Positions 55,237 through 63,913 of a stretch of DNA of 64,000 nucleotides are shown here, in pieces. Numbering within the stretch: the first letter of the stretch is position 1; each line of letters begins with the position of its first letter. A model generated the notes under the pieces. The model searched no databases and had not been told where the DNA came from. It worked only from the letters and a program-made list of their open reading frames with translations. This stretch comes from CmP2 sp052084925 (GTDB taxonomy: Bacteria; Actinomycetota; Actinomycetes; Actinomycetales; Micrococcaceae): contig JBQDEV010000012.1 of the NCBI GenBank assembly GCA_052084925.1, positions 42,278-106,277 on the forward strand, read 5' to 3'. The position numbers and the translations under genes were made by a program.

Positions 55237-55824
55237 ATGGGCATCTTCTCGCGCATCAAGGAAGACATCTCGGCGGTGCGCGGGCATGACCCGGCCGCAC
55301 GAGGAGACCTGGAGGTGGCACTGGTCTACTCCGGTCTGCACGCCGTGTGGATGCACCGGATCTCCCATCGGCTCTGGCAGCAGGAGAAGTTGCGCACCCC
55401 GGCACGGGTGCTCTCGCAGATCTCGCGTTCGCTGACCGGGATCGAGATCCATCCCGGCGCCACCATCGGGCGTCGTTTCGTGATCGATCACGGCATGGGC
55501 GTGGTGATCGGCGAGACCGCAGAGATCGGCGACGACGTCATGATCTACCACGGTGTCACCCTGGGAGGTCAGTCGCTGGAGAAGATCAAGCGCCACCCCA
55601 CCCTGCGCGACGGCGTGGTCGTCGGAGCCGGGGCGAAGATCCTGGGCCCCGTGGATATCGGCGCCGGCAGCGCAGTGGGCGCCAACGCAGTGGTCGTCAA
55701 GGACACCCCGGCGGATTCCATCGCCACCGGCGTGCCGGCCACATTCCGGGCACGGCGCGGCACCGAGGAGAAGAAGCCCGCGGTCGACCCGGCAGAATAC
55801 GTCGATCCCGCCATGTGGATCTAG
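55237..55824 (+). CDS. cysE: Serine O-acetyltransferase
   Basis: CysE acetylates serine to give O-acetylserine, the substrate of CysK. The 195-residue short form has a helical N-terminal part and a left-handed beta-helix from about residue 68 (HPGATIGRRFVIDHGMGVVIGETAEIG, HGVTLGG, VVGAGAKILG). Catalytic His lie in DHGMG and YHGVT. The C-terminal tail ends PAMWI; a terminal Ile is the residue that docks CysE into the CysK active site, so a cysteine synthase complex is plausible. ATG 55237 follows GAAAGG. Confidence 0.95.
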   Translation: MGIFSRIKEDISAVRGHDPAARGDLEVALVYSGLHAVWMHRISHRLWQQEKLRTPARVLSQISRSLTGIEIHPGATIGRRFVIDHGMGVVIGETAEIGDDVMIYHGVTLGGQSLEKIKRHPTLRDGVVVGAGAKILGPVDIGAGSAVGANAVVVKDTPADSIATGVPATFRARRGTEEKKPAVDPAEYVDPAMWI

Positions 55825-55869
55825 GGCGCATCGAACAGCTCCGAGCGGGCACGGCGCGGTACGGTACGG

Positions 55870-56778
55870 CTAGGCCCGTGCGGTCAGCCGCTGGCTGGCT
55901 TCATCGATGGATTGCAGAGCCGTCGCCACCGTCGCACGGTCTCTCGCGCCCATACGGGTGACGCTGAGAATGCTGCGTGACGGCTTCGCCTTCCCCCGCA
56001 GTGGAACCCGCACCACGTCCCAATCGGCGTGCACGCGTGCGGTCCGCGGAATCAGTGAGACGCCCAGCCCCTGCGCGATGAGCGCGTAGCCGGTATCCCA
56101 TTCGTCGGCATAGTGCGCGATGGTCGGTGAGAATCCCGCCGCCAGAAACGCGGACAGCATCAAGGGGTGATAGGGGCTATCCGGGCGTCCCACGATCCAC
56201 GCTTCCTCGGCTGCATCCGCCAGCGAGGTCCGCTCACGCTCCGCCAGCGGGTGACCGCGGGGCACCACCAGATCGAGCGGGTCGTCAAAGAGATGGCGTT
56301 GGTCGAAGCGATGATCCGTTGTGGCCGGGGCATCCGAGGTGGCTGTGAGCAGCGCCAGGTCAGCCTCGCCCGTGAGCAGTAGATTCAGACACCGTGTCGG
56401 ATCGGCCTCGATCACGCGGATCACCAGCTGAGGAAAACGGTCCCGCACCCCGGCCGCCGCCGCAGGCAGCAGGTGCGCCGCAGCGGTCGAGAAACCGCAC
56501 AGCGTGAACACCCGGTTCGCTGTGTCCGCCCCGAGGTCGGCGTAGGCCCGCTCGGTCTGGGCGAAGAGGATCTCGGCGTGACGCAGCAGAATCTTCGCTT
56601 CCTCCGTCAACCGCACACCACGTCCCTGGGGGACCAGCAGGGGAACACGCAGTTCCTCGGAGAGCTGGCGCAGCTGATGGGATACCGCCGACGGCGTGTA
56701 GCTCAGGGACGCCGCCGCAGCGGTGACGGTGCCGTGATGGGCCACCAGTTGCAGCACGCGCAGTCGTGGATCGATCAT
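55870..56778 (-). CDS. LysR-type transcriptional regulator
   Basis: The 302-residue product has an N-terminal winged helix-turn-helix (about 1-60: LQLVAHHGTVTAAAASLSYT, PSAVSHQLRQLS) and a periplasmic-binding-like effector domain. ATG 56778 lies six bases after TACGAT, so it is probably leaderless. It is divergent from an MFS gene 72 bases away, the usual arrangement for a LysR regulator of an exporter. The effector is unknown. Confidence 0.9.
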   Translation of the reverse strand: MIDPRLRVLQLVAHHGTVTAAAASLSYTPSAVSHQLRQLSEELRVPLLVPQGRGVRLTEEAKILLRHAEILFAQTERAYADLGADTANRVFTLCGFSTAAAHLLPAAAAGVRDRFPQLVIRVIEADPTRCLNLLLTGEADLALLTATSDAPATTDHRFDQRHLFDDPLDLVVPRGHPLAERERTSLADAAEEAWIVGRPDSPYHPLMLSAFLAAGFSPTIAHYADEWDTGYALIAQGLGVSLIPRTARVHADWDVVRVPLRGKAKPSRSILSVTRMGARDRATVATALQSIDEASQRLTARA

Positions 56779-56790
56779 GAAAGAATCGTA
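56779..56790 (-). promoter_or_regulatory. -10 box for leaderless lysR-type gene
   Basis: TACGAT (minus strand, 56790-56785) is followed by six bases and ATG 56778. Confidence 0.5.
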
Positions 56791-56850
56791 CACAGTACCG
56801 GTGCAGAACATTCGCTTTTATTCATAGGAGCGGCTTCGAATACTGGAGCC

Positions 56851-58119
56851 ATGACCGTGATTGGCAGGCGCGCACCGCGCCGTCTCAGCTATCTCCTCTC
56901 CTCACCGAAAACCCGTCGTCTCTCCGGCGAGGTTCCCACCACGATCTGGCTGCTGGTGCTGCTCACCGTCGCTGTGTATCTGCCCACCCCGCTGTACCCG
57001 ATATATCAGCAGGCGCAGGGATTCAGCGACCTCACCCTAACCCTGATCTACGCGACCATGACCGTGATCGGAGCACCCGCGCTGTTGCTATTCGGTCCGG
57101 CTGCCGAAGCCCTGGGACAGCGCAATATCATTCTGCTCAGCGTTGCCCTCTCGGCGGTCAGCGCCGCCTGTTTCCTGATCGCAGCCGGACCGGCTTGGCT
57201 CTTCGCTGGTCGGGCGGTGCAGGGACTGTCCATCGCGGCGGCCACGGCAGGATGTATTTCGCTGATCATCGATCGCACTCCGACCGAGCGCCGAGTGTGG
57301 GCCTCGTTGCTCGTGGCCGGTGCCTTCGTCGGCGGACCCGTGGCGGGCACCGCGGTGGCGGGACTGATGGTGGAGTTCGCGCCTCTGCCCTTGCATTCGC
57401 CCTACCTGGTGCTGCTGGCGCTCTTAGCAATCTGCTGGGTCCAGGCGAGTCGACTCACGTCGACCCCCACGATGCTGCTGCGGCAGTGGCGACCGGTCCG
57501 GCCCGGAGTGCCCCCCGAGATCCGCACCCGGTTCGCACTGGCGGTGGCGGTGGGGTCCTCGGCCTGGCTGGCCGTGACCCTGTTCCTGTCGATAATTCCG
57601 GCACTGTTGCTGCGGTCAGCTGGCATTACCAGTCCAGCGGTCAGTGGCGCCGTGTTGGCGGCCATGCTTGCCTGCTCGATGCTCACGCAACCGCTGGTGG
57701 TCCGCTTCTCCGGAGAACGACTGCAGCGCATCGGTCTTCTAGTGCTCCTGGCCAGCCTCGTGGGGCTGGCTCTCGACGGCGGTGGGTCGATCATCCCCAC
57801 GATGACCTGTGCGGTAGCAGCCGGTCTGGGCCACGGCATGGCGTACAGCGGGGCGACGGCCGCCGTCGACCGGCTGACGACCCCACAGACGCGAGGCTCG
57901 GTGAACGCCGCTCTCTACCTGTTCCTCTACCTGGCGACGGGCACCCCGGCGATCGCGGTCGGACTGCTCTCGATGGCAGTGCCCCTCGACCTCGCCCTGT
58001 CGGCGATGGCCTGGTTCGGTGCGGCGCTATCGTCTGTGACGCTGGTGCTGCTCTCGCTGCGGCCGCGTCGTCGAATCCACATCGTGATGCGCTCGGAGGG
58101 GGTATGCCTCACGCCGTGA
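56851..58119 (+). CDS. MFS transporter
   Basis: The 422-residue protein has twelve predicted membrane segments, beginning TTIWLLVLLTVAVYLPTPLYPIYQ. The expected motif A loop is weak (FGPAAEALGQRNIILL); the central loop is basic. It probably exports a small molecule. ATG 56851 gives a normal N-terminus; upstream sequence in the same frame overlaps the LysR gene and is not coding. AATACT lies six bases before the ATG. The divergent LysR gene is its likely regulator. Confidence 0.85.
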   Translation: MTVIGRRAPRRLSYLLSSPKTRRLSGEVPTTIWLLVLLTVAVYLPTPLYPIYQQAQGFSDLTLTLIYATMTVIGAPALLLFGPAAEALGQRNIILLSVALSAVSAACFLIAAGPAWLFAGRAVQGLSIAAATAGCISLIIDRTPTERRVWASLLVAGAFVGGPVAGTAVAGLMVEFAPLPLHSPYLVLLALLAICWVQASRLTSTPTMLLRQWRPVRPGVPPEIRTRFALAVAVGSSAWLAVTLFLSIIPALLLRSAGITSPAVSGAVLAAMLACSMLTQPLVVRFSGERLQRIGLLVLLASLVGLALDGGGSIIPTMTCAVAAGLGHGMAYSGATAAVDRLTTPQTRGSVNAALYLFLYLATGTPAIAVGLLSMAVPLDLALSAMAWFGAALSSVTLVLLSLRPRRRIHIVMRSEGVCLTP

Positions 58120-58141
58120 GAGTCACCCGGAGACCAGACGG

Positions 58142-58178
58142 TTCAGGGCCGGTCCCGACAATCGGGGCCGACCCTGAA
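58142..58178. terminator. Bidirectional terminator between MFS and gnd
   Basis: A 17-bp stem (TTCAGGGCCGGTCCCGA with two wobble positions) closes on CAA, between convergent genes. Confidence 0.85.
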
Positions 58179-58207
58179 TCATCGCGGTCAACGGTGGCGT
58201 GAAGCGG

Positions 58208-59686
58208 CTAGGCTTCGACCTCGGAACGATCCCCCGACCACAGCGTGTGGAAGGTGCCCTCGCGGTCGATCCGCCGGTAGGTGTGGGCGCCGAAGTAGTC
58301 GCGTAGACCCTGGGTCAGGGCCGCGGGCAGACGGTCCTGACGCAGACCGTCGTAGTAGCTCAGCGCCGAGGCGAACACCGGGATTGGCACACCCGCCGCG
58401 GAGGCGACGGCCACCACGCGGCGCAGCGCGGGCACGGCCGCACCGATGGCCTCGGCGAAGAACGGCGCGAACAGCAGGTTCGCGGGCTGCTCTGCCGAGG
58501 TCGTTCCCGGCTCCGGATGGCGGGCGGTGTCGCGCCCGCCGAAGGCACGCATGATGTCGTCCAGCAGGTCGGCGCGGATGATGCAGCCGTCGCGCCACAC
58601 AGAAGCGATGGTGCCGATATCCAGGGGCCATCCGTAGTCGGTGGCCGCGGCGCGCAGCATGTCCAGGCCCTGGGCGTAGGACACCAGCTTCGAGGCGTAC
58701 AGGGCCAGGCGCACGTCTTCGATGAACACCCCGGCATCGTCCAGCTGCAGCTCCTCGGTGCCGGCGACCAGAACCGAGGACGCAACATCGCGCACCTCGC
58801 GTTGGGAGCTCAGCGACCGGGCGAACACCGACTCGGCGATCGCGCCGATCGGAGAACCCACGTCGAGTCCAGAGATCGCCGTCCAGCGTCCCGTGCCCTT
58901 CTGTCCCGCCTCATCGACGATGACGTCAACCAGCGGACGTCCGGTGGCGGCGTCGACCTGTTCCAGCACCTCGGCGGTGATTTCGATCAGGTAGCTGGCC
59001 AGCTCGGTCTCGTTCCAGGCCCGGAAGACACCGACCTGCTCTTGCGGCTCCATGCCGCCGACCTGGCGCAGCAGATCGTAGGCCTCGCCGATCACCTGCA
59101 TGTCGGCGTATTCGATGCCGTTGTGCACCATCTTCACGTAATGACCGGCGCCATCGGGGCCGATCCAGGCGCAGCAGGGCTCGCCGTCGAAATCAGCGGA
59201 GATGGATTCCAGCAGCGGGCCCAGCGCCTCGTAGGACTGCTGGGAGCCGCCCGGCATGATGGCAGGGCCGTTCAGGGCGCCCTCTTCGCCGCCGGAGACA
59301 CCGACGCCGACAAAGTGCAGTCCGCGCTCGGCCAGTGCGGCCTCCCGGCGTCGGGTGTCTTCGTAGTGAGAGTTGCCCGCGTCGATAACGATGTCGCCGT
59401 CGTCGAGCAGATCCACCAGCTGGTCGATGACGGCGTCCACCGGAGCGCCGGCCTTGACCATGATCAGGACACGGCGCGGCGCCTTCAGGCTGCTCACGAG
59501 CTCCTGGAGCGATTCGGTGGCCACGAATTCGCCGTCCTCGCCGTGTGCACTGATCAGGTCGTGCGTCTTCTGTGCGGTGCGGTTATGGAGAGCCACGGTG
59601 TAGCCGTTGCGTGCGAAGTTCCGGGCGAGGTTCGCGCCCATCACGGCGAGTCCGGTCACACCGATGTCTGCTTGAGCACCGCTCAT
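58208..59686 (-). CDS. gnd: 6-phosphogluconate dehydrogenase (decarboxylating, NADP)
   Basis: This enzyme of the oxidative pentose phosphate pathway gives ribulose-5-P and NADPH. The 492-residue product has the Rossmann motif GLAVMGANLARN followed by HNRT (an Arg that favours NADP), GVGVSGGEEGALNGPAIMPGG, the catalytic lysine and His-Asn in KMVHNGIEY, and the family signature VDEAGQKGTGRWT. The length is typical of the long form. ATG 59686 follows GAAGGAG; an in-frame GTG lies two codons earlier. A perfect palindrome stands just upstream. Confidence 0.96.
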   Translation of the reverse strand: MSGAQADIGVTGLAVMGANLARNFARNGYTVALHNRTAQKTHDLISAHGEDGEFVATESLQELVSSLKAPRRVLIMVKAGAPVDAVIDQLVDLLDDGDIVIDAGNSHYEDTRRREAALAERGLHFVGVGVSGGEEGALNGPAIMPGGSQQSYEALGPLLESISADFDGEPCCAWIGPDGAGHYVKMVHNGIEYADMQVIGEAYDLLRQVGGMEPQEQVGVFRAWNETELASYLIEITAEVLEQVDAATGRPLVDVIVDEAGQKGTGRWTAISGLDVGSPIGAIAESVFARSLSSQREVRDVASSVLVAGTEELQLDDAGVFIEDVRLALYASKLVSYAQGLDMLRAAATDYGWPLDIGTIASVWRDGCIIRADLLDDIMRAFGGRDTARHPEPGTTSAEQPANLLFAPFFAEAIGAAVPALRRVVAVASAAGVPIPVFASALSYYDGLRQDRLPAALTQGLRDYFGAHTYRRIDREGTFHTLWSGDRSEVEA

Positions 59687-59701
59687 GTTCACTCCTTCGA
59701 C

Positions 59702-59717
59702 GAAGGCGATCGCCTTC
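59702..59717. promoter_or_regulatory. Perfect 16-bp palindrome upstream of gnd
   Basis: GAAGGCGATCGCCTTC is its own complement and ends about 15 bases before the gnd start. There is no T-run, so an operator or 5'-UTR hairpin is more likely than a terminator. Confidence 0.45.
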
Positions 59718-59793
59718 TCTGGGTATCGTTTCTACTGCTGTCCAGATTACGCACCCGAGCCATGTTTGGCACGCCGCAGCGCGGTACCAGGGA

Positions 59794-60708
59794 CTAGTCG
59801 CCCACGGCCTCGCGACCCCGGCGCACGACGAGCGGGTCGGGGGTACCCACGACCTCGTGGTCCTTGCCCTCATAGTCGTACTGGCTCAAGAAGTAGCGCA
59901 TCGCGTTCAGCCGGGCCCGCTTCTTGTCATTGGACTTGATGGTGATCCAGGGCGCGTGATCTGTATCAGTGTGCAGGAACATCGCCTCTTTGGCGTCCGT
60001 GTAATCCTCCCACCGATCCAAGGACTCCAGGTCCATGGGTGAGAGCTTCCACTGCCGTACCGGATCCAACTGGCGAATGGCGAAGCGGGTGCGCTGTTCC
60101 GTCTGGGTCACGGAGAACCAGAATTTGGTGAGGTGAATGCCGTCGTCGACCAGCATCTTCTCGAACAGCGGAGTCTGTTCCATGAACGAGTGGTACTGCT
60201 CGTCGGTGCAGAAACCCATCACCCGCTCAACACCAGCCCGGTTGTACCAGGAACGGTCGAAGAGCACGATCTCGCCCTCGGTGGGAAAATGGTCGATGTA
60301 GCGCTGGTAGTACCACTCCCCGCGTTCGCGCTCATTGGGCTTGTTCAGGGCCACGGTGCGTGCGGTGCGTGGATTCAGATGCTCGGTGAAGCGCTTGATG
60401 GTGCCGCCCTTGCCGGCGGCGTCGCGACCTTCGAAAACCAGGATGAGTCGCTGGCCGGTGTCTTCGCCCCAGTATTGGAGCTTCAGCAGCTCGATCTGCA
60501 GCTTGTACTTCTCCAGCTCGTATTCCTCGCGCGTGAGTCGCGTGTCGTACGGGTAGTCTTCCTGCCACGTTTCGACCGCTTTGCCCTGCGGGTCGATCAG
60601 GTCCGGGTCAGGAGTGTGACCGTCGGTGATGGTGTATCCGCCCTCGCGCATCTTGTCGATGAACTCGCGAAGATTCTCACGGGGGGAATCCGGACTCAGC
60701 AGCTTCAT
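59794..60708 (-). CDS. ppk2: Polyphosphate kinase 2 (PPK2 family)
   Basis: PPK2 transfers phosphate between polyphosphate and nucleotides. The 304-residue product has Walker A EGRDAAGKGGTIKR, the lid region NKPNERERGEWYYQRYIDHFP and Walker B FDRSWYNRAGVERVMGF. A short N-terminal helical part and a basic C-terminus flank the kinase core. The single-domain layout fits class I, which mainly converts NDP to NTP, but the class is inferred. ATG 60708 follows AAGGAGACCC. It lies about 100 bases upstream of gnd on the same strand. Confidence 0.93.
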   Translation of the reverse strand: MKLLSPDSPRENLREFIDKMREGGYTITDGHTPDPDLIDPQGKAVETWQEDYPYDTRLTREEYELEKYKLQIELLKLQYWGEDTGQRLILVFEGRDAAGKGGTIKRFTEHLNPRTARTVALNKPNERERGEWYYQRYIDHFPTEGEIVLFDRSWYNRAGVERVMGFCTDEQYHSFMEQTPLFEKMLVDDGIHLTKFWFSVTQTEQRTRFAIRQLDPVRQWKLSPMDLESLDRWEDYTDAKEAMFLHTDTDHAPWITIKSNDKKRARLNAMRYFLSQYDYEGKDHEVVGTPDPLVVRRGREAVGD

Positions 60709-60836
60709 GGGTCTCCTTCACGACGAGCGCGGTGCCCCGGTGGCACCATCTTCTATTCTCTCTTACAACCTGACGACCAGGACAGCATGCGTCGACGTCC
60801 TGGTGGAGGGCAGATGGACAGCAAGTGAACGACGCA

Positions 60837-61682
60837 TCATACGCTGTGGTCCTCCACCAGGCGGTTCAGCAGTGCGATCACCCGATCATGGTCCTGGGTG
60901 TCGACCGGAGCCAGCAGTTCGCGCTGCAACGATTCCACGGCCGGGCTCAATTCAGCCAGCAGTGCTCGGCCGCTCTCACTCAGCTCGATCAGTCGCTGTC
61001 GCTTGTCCTGTCCTGCTCGCCGCTCCACCAGGTTCCGGCGCGCCAAACGCTGGATCACAGACGAACCCGTGGACCGGTCGACTCCCGCCCGTTCCGCGAG
61101 ATCAGACTGCATCAGGGGCTCGATCGCATCCAGACTGTTCAGCACCGCGAACTGAACCGAGGTGGTCTCACCTGAGACCCTCTGGGCCCACAGTCGCGAA
61201 TGGCGCTGCTGTGCTAGGCGCAGCACCTGCCCCGGGCGGTCGGGCGCCGCGTCGCCTTCCTGCGCGTCACCCAGCGCGAACCAGCGCGGTAGCGCCCACC
61301 GTAGTTCGTCGCCGGTCAACGGTGAGCAGAGTCGCTCCTGAACCCGCTGCACCGAGTCCTGCACCACCCGCACCACCACTGCAGCCGGTGGTCCTGCTTT
61401 GATCACCCGCCGCCGTGAATCCAGGGGATGAGGCACTCGCTGCAGCCATCCTTGGGCCTCCAGACGACGCATCATCTCCGCCCCGGTGGAGACATCGAGT
61501 CCTGCCCGGCCAGCCACGCTGCCTTGATCACGAATACCCCAGGACTCGTCCCAATCCACGATCGTCTCCAGCACCGCAAACTGCGAGGACGTCAGTTCAG
61601 GGTCGACAAGTTCGGCCCAGAGCTCGGCATGGCGCTGCTGTGCCCTGCGCAACAAATGCCCAACTGCTCGACTCAGATCCAT
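60837..61682 (-). CDS. Tandem double MarR-domain regulator
   Basis: The 281-residue chain is two MarR folds in series. The first (about 1-130) has LLRRAQQRHAELWAELV, TSSQFAVLETIV, and a wing DSRRRVIKAG. The second (about 148-281) has VLRLAQQRHSRLWAQRV, TSVQFAVLNSLD, DLAERAGVDRSTGSSVIQRL, and a wing DKRQRLIELSESG. MarR proteins normally dimerise, so this is a one-chain pseudo-dimer. It is divergent from the flavin monooxygenase and its probable repressor, released by an aromatic compound. ATG 61682 is used as it begins the first domain. Confidence 0.88.
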   Translation of the reverse strand: MDLSRAVGHLLRRAQQRHAELWAELVDPELTSSQFAVLETIVDWDESWGIRDQGSVAGRAGLDVSTGAEMMRRLEAQGWLQRVPHPLDSRRRVIKAGPPAAVVVRVVQDSVQRVQERLCSPLTGDELRWALPRWFALGDAQEGDAAPDRPGQVLRLAQQRHSRLWAQRVSGETTSVQFAVLNSLDAIEPLMQSDLAERAGVDRSTGSSVIQRLARRNLVERRAGQDKRQRLIELSESGRALLAELSPAVESLQRELLAPVDTQDHDRVIALLNRLVEDHSV

Positions 61683-61763
61683 AGGCCCTGACCTTTCACG
61701 CCGTCCACGGCGCTCCCGTCGCCCTCGAACGTCCACGCGACCACAAGAAAGGCCGCAACAACA

Positions 61764-61771
61764 ACGTATAC
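61764..61771. promoter_or_regulatory. ACGTATAC, possible MarR operator half 1
   Basis: The 8-mer ACGTATAC occurs twice in this intergenic region, here 82 bases upstream of the MarR gene. It contains the palindrome GTATAC. Confidence 0.35.
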
Positions 61772-61865
61772 CAATAAACCACCCTGATCAGCTCTCAAGG
61801 AAGGACAACGCCGACGCGGCCGAAAATGTTCACCCTAGAAAGTGGCGCACCTCACGGACAAGGCG

Positions 61866-61893
61866 TACACTGAATCTAAATTAGTACGTATAC
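61866..61893 (+). promoter_or_regulatory. Promoter -10 and second ACGTATAC site before the monooxygenase
   Basis: TACACT (61866-61871) fits a -10 box. The second ACGTATAC (61886-61893) would lie just after the transcription start, 12 bases before the ATG, where a bound repressor would block. Confidence 0.4.
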
Positions 61894-61905
61894 AGAAGGT
61901 TGACT

Positions 61906-63855
61906 ATGCAGTACCACCTTGAGGGTTACACCTACGGCGATCCCATCATCCAGACCCCCGCTCCCGGCCGTACCGAGGACCAAGGTCCCCTGCCTGCTCA
62001 CGTGGATGTCCTCATCGTGGGCACGGGGCCTGCCGGAGCCGTCCTGGCGGCTCAGCTCTCCCAGTTTCCCGGCATTACAACGCGTGTTGTCGAACGACGA
62101 CAGTCTGCCCTGCAGCGCGGCCACGCCGACGGCGTGGCCTGCCGCACGGTGGAGATGTTCAACGCGTTCGACCTCTCCTCGCGCCTGCTGGATGAGGCCT
62201 ACTGGGTCAACGAGACGACTTTCTGGGCACCGAACCCGCAGAACAGCGCTGAAATAGAACGCACGGACACTATCCAGGACGTCGCCGACGGCCTCAGCGA
62301 GTTTCCCCACGTCATCGTCAATCAGGCACGCATGCAGGAGCTGCTGTTCGATCACGCCGCACGGTCCGCCGCTCGCCTCCAGGTCGACTACGGGTACCAC
62401 TATGTCTCCCAGACCACGGACCTCGACCAGCCCTACCCGGTCACGGTGACTCTTGCGGAAACCGATGAGGAGAACCGGCCCACCGGCGAGACGCGCACGG
62501 TACGTGCCCGCTATGTGGTCGGGTGCGACGGCGCCCGGTCTGCAGTGCGCGAATCCATCGGTCGCTCCCTGCAGGGCGACGCGCAGAATCACGCCTGGGG
62601 CGTGCTGGATGTGCTCGTGGACACCGATTTCCCCGATATCCGCAAGAAATCGGTCATCCGCTCCGAGCAGGGCTCGATCATCATCATCCCGCGCGAGGGC
62701 GGGCACCTGGTTCGGCTCTACGTCGACCTGGGTACCGTCGATCCGACCGACACCGAGTTCCGCACTCGCACCAGTGTGGATGACGTCATCTCCGCAGCCA
62801 ACCGCATCATGAGCCCGTATACCGTCTCCGTCGCGCATGTGGCCTGGTGGAGCGTCTACGAGGTGGGACAGCGTCTGGCCGATGGCTTCGACGACGTCGA
62901 CGGTCGCAGCGAGGATGCTCCCCGGATTTTCATCGCCGGCGACGCCTGCCACACCCATTCGGCCAAGGCCGGCCAGGGCATGAACGTCTCGATGCAGGAC
63001 ACGTTCAACCTGGGGTGGAAGCTAGCCGCCGTGTTGCAGGGCCGGGCACCCGCCGAGCTGCTGCACACGTATTCGCAGGAACGACAAGTCACCGCAGCAG
63101 AGCTCATTGACTACGACACGAAGTGGTCGAAGATGGTCGGCTCGCGTACGGCCGCAACGACCTCCGAGGACGCCGTCTCGGCCTCGGACGTTCAGCGCCA
63201 GTTCGTCGACGGCGGCACGTTCACGGCCGGGTTCGCCACTCACTATCAGCCCGCTTTGCTCACCGGCGGCACCGAGCACCAACACCTGGCCCAGGGATAT
63301 CCCGTGGGTCAGCGCTTCCATTCCGCCCCGGTGGTCCGCGTCGCCGATGCCCGCCCGCTGCAGCTGGGCCACGTCCATGACGCCGACGGCCGGTTCCGGA
63401 TCTATCTCTTCGCCGACCGAGACGGCCTTGCTCCGGAGTCGGCCGCGGCACGCTGGTGTCAGCGCTTCGACACCGACCAGGCCTCCGCGCTCAATCGCTT
63501 CACTCCCGACGACGCCGAACGCGACTCCGTCTTCGACGTGCGCGCTATCGTTCAGCAGCCGCACCTCGACGTGGATCCGACCGCTCTGCCCGACATACTG
63601 CGCCCGCGCAAGGGCCCTTACCAGGTGGTGGACCATGAGAAGGTCTTCTCCGCGGAGTCCACCAACGGCTTCTTGCTCGGAGATATCCCCGGACTGAACG
63701 TGACCGAAGACATCTATTCCTTGCGTGACATCGATCGGGACGCCGGGGCAGTCGTCGTCGTCCGCCCGGATCAGTACGTTGCCCAGGTGCTGCCTCTGGA
63801 TGACGAGTCCGCGCTGAACGACTACTTCGCGGGCTTCCTCCTCGAGCAGGACTGA
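61906..63855 (+). CDS. FAD-dependent aromatic hydroxylase (phenol 2-monooxygenase / 3-hydroxybenzoate 4-monooxygenase type)
   Basis: The 649-residue flavoprotein adds a hydroxyl group to a phenolic ring using NADPH and O2. It has the FAD motif GTGPAGAVLAAQL near residue 35, the DG motif GCDGARSAVRE, and the GD motif GDACHTHSAKAGQGMN. The C-terminal ~170 residues form the thioredoxin-like dimerisation domain of phenol hydroxylases. Length and pattern best fit MobA-like 3-hydroxybenzoate 4-hydroxylases, but the substrate is not certain. ATG 61906 follows AGAAGG. It is divergent from the tandem MarR gene. Confidence 0.88.
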   Translation: MQYHLEGYTYGDPIIQTPAPGRTEDQGPLPAHVDVLIVGTGPAGAVLAAQLSQFPGITTRVVERRQSALQRGHADGVACRTVEMFNAFDLSSRLLDEAYWVNETTFWAPNPQNSAEIERTDTIQDVADGLSEFPHVIVNQARMQELLFDHAARSAARLQVDYGYHYVSQTTDLDQPYPVTVTLAETDEENRPTGETRTVRARYVVGCDGARSAVRESIGRSLQGDAQNHAWGVLDVLVDTDFPDIRKKSVIRSEQGSIIIIPREGGHLVRLYVDLGTVDPTDTEFRTRTSVDDVISAANRIMSPYTVSVAHVAWWSVYEVGQRLADGFDDVDGRSEDAPRIFIAGDACHTHSAKAGQGMNVSMQDTFNLGWKLAAVLQGRAPAELLHTYSQERQVTAAELIDYDTKWSKMVGSRTAATTSEDAVSASDVQRQFVDGGTFTAGFATHYQPALLTGGTEHQHLAQGYPVGQRFHSAPVVRVADARPLQLGHVHDADGRFRIYLFADRDGLAPESAAARWCQRFDTDQASALNRFTPDDAERDSVFDVRAIVQQPHLDVDPTALPDILRPRKGPYQVVDHEKVFSAESTNGFLLGDIPGLNVTEDIYSLRDIDRDAGAVVVVRPDQYVAQVLPLDDESALNDYFAGFLLEQD

Positions 63856-63883
63856 GTCGACTCGGGATAACAGAAAACCTCGC

Positions 63884-63913
63884 GGGGCCGCGCCACAGAA
63901 GTGGCGCGGCCCC
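63884..63913 (+). terminator. Terminator after the monooxygenase gene
   Basis: GGGGCCGCGCCAC pairs perfectly with GTGGCGCGGCCCC around AGAA, 28 bases after the stop. Confidence 0.85.

Noticed and set aside
58517..62958. Long frames opposite gnd (58517-59797) and the monooxygenase (61876-62958)
   Set aside because: They are antisense to complete enzymes and show no motif of their own.
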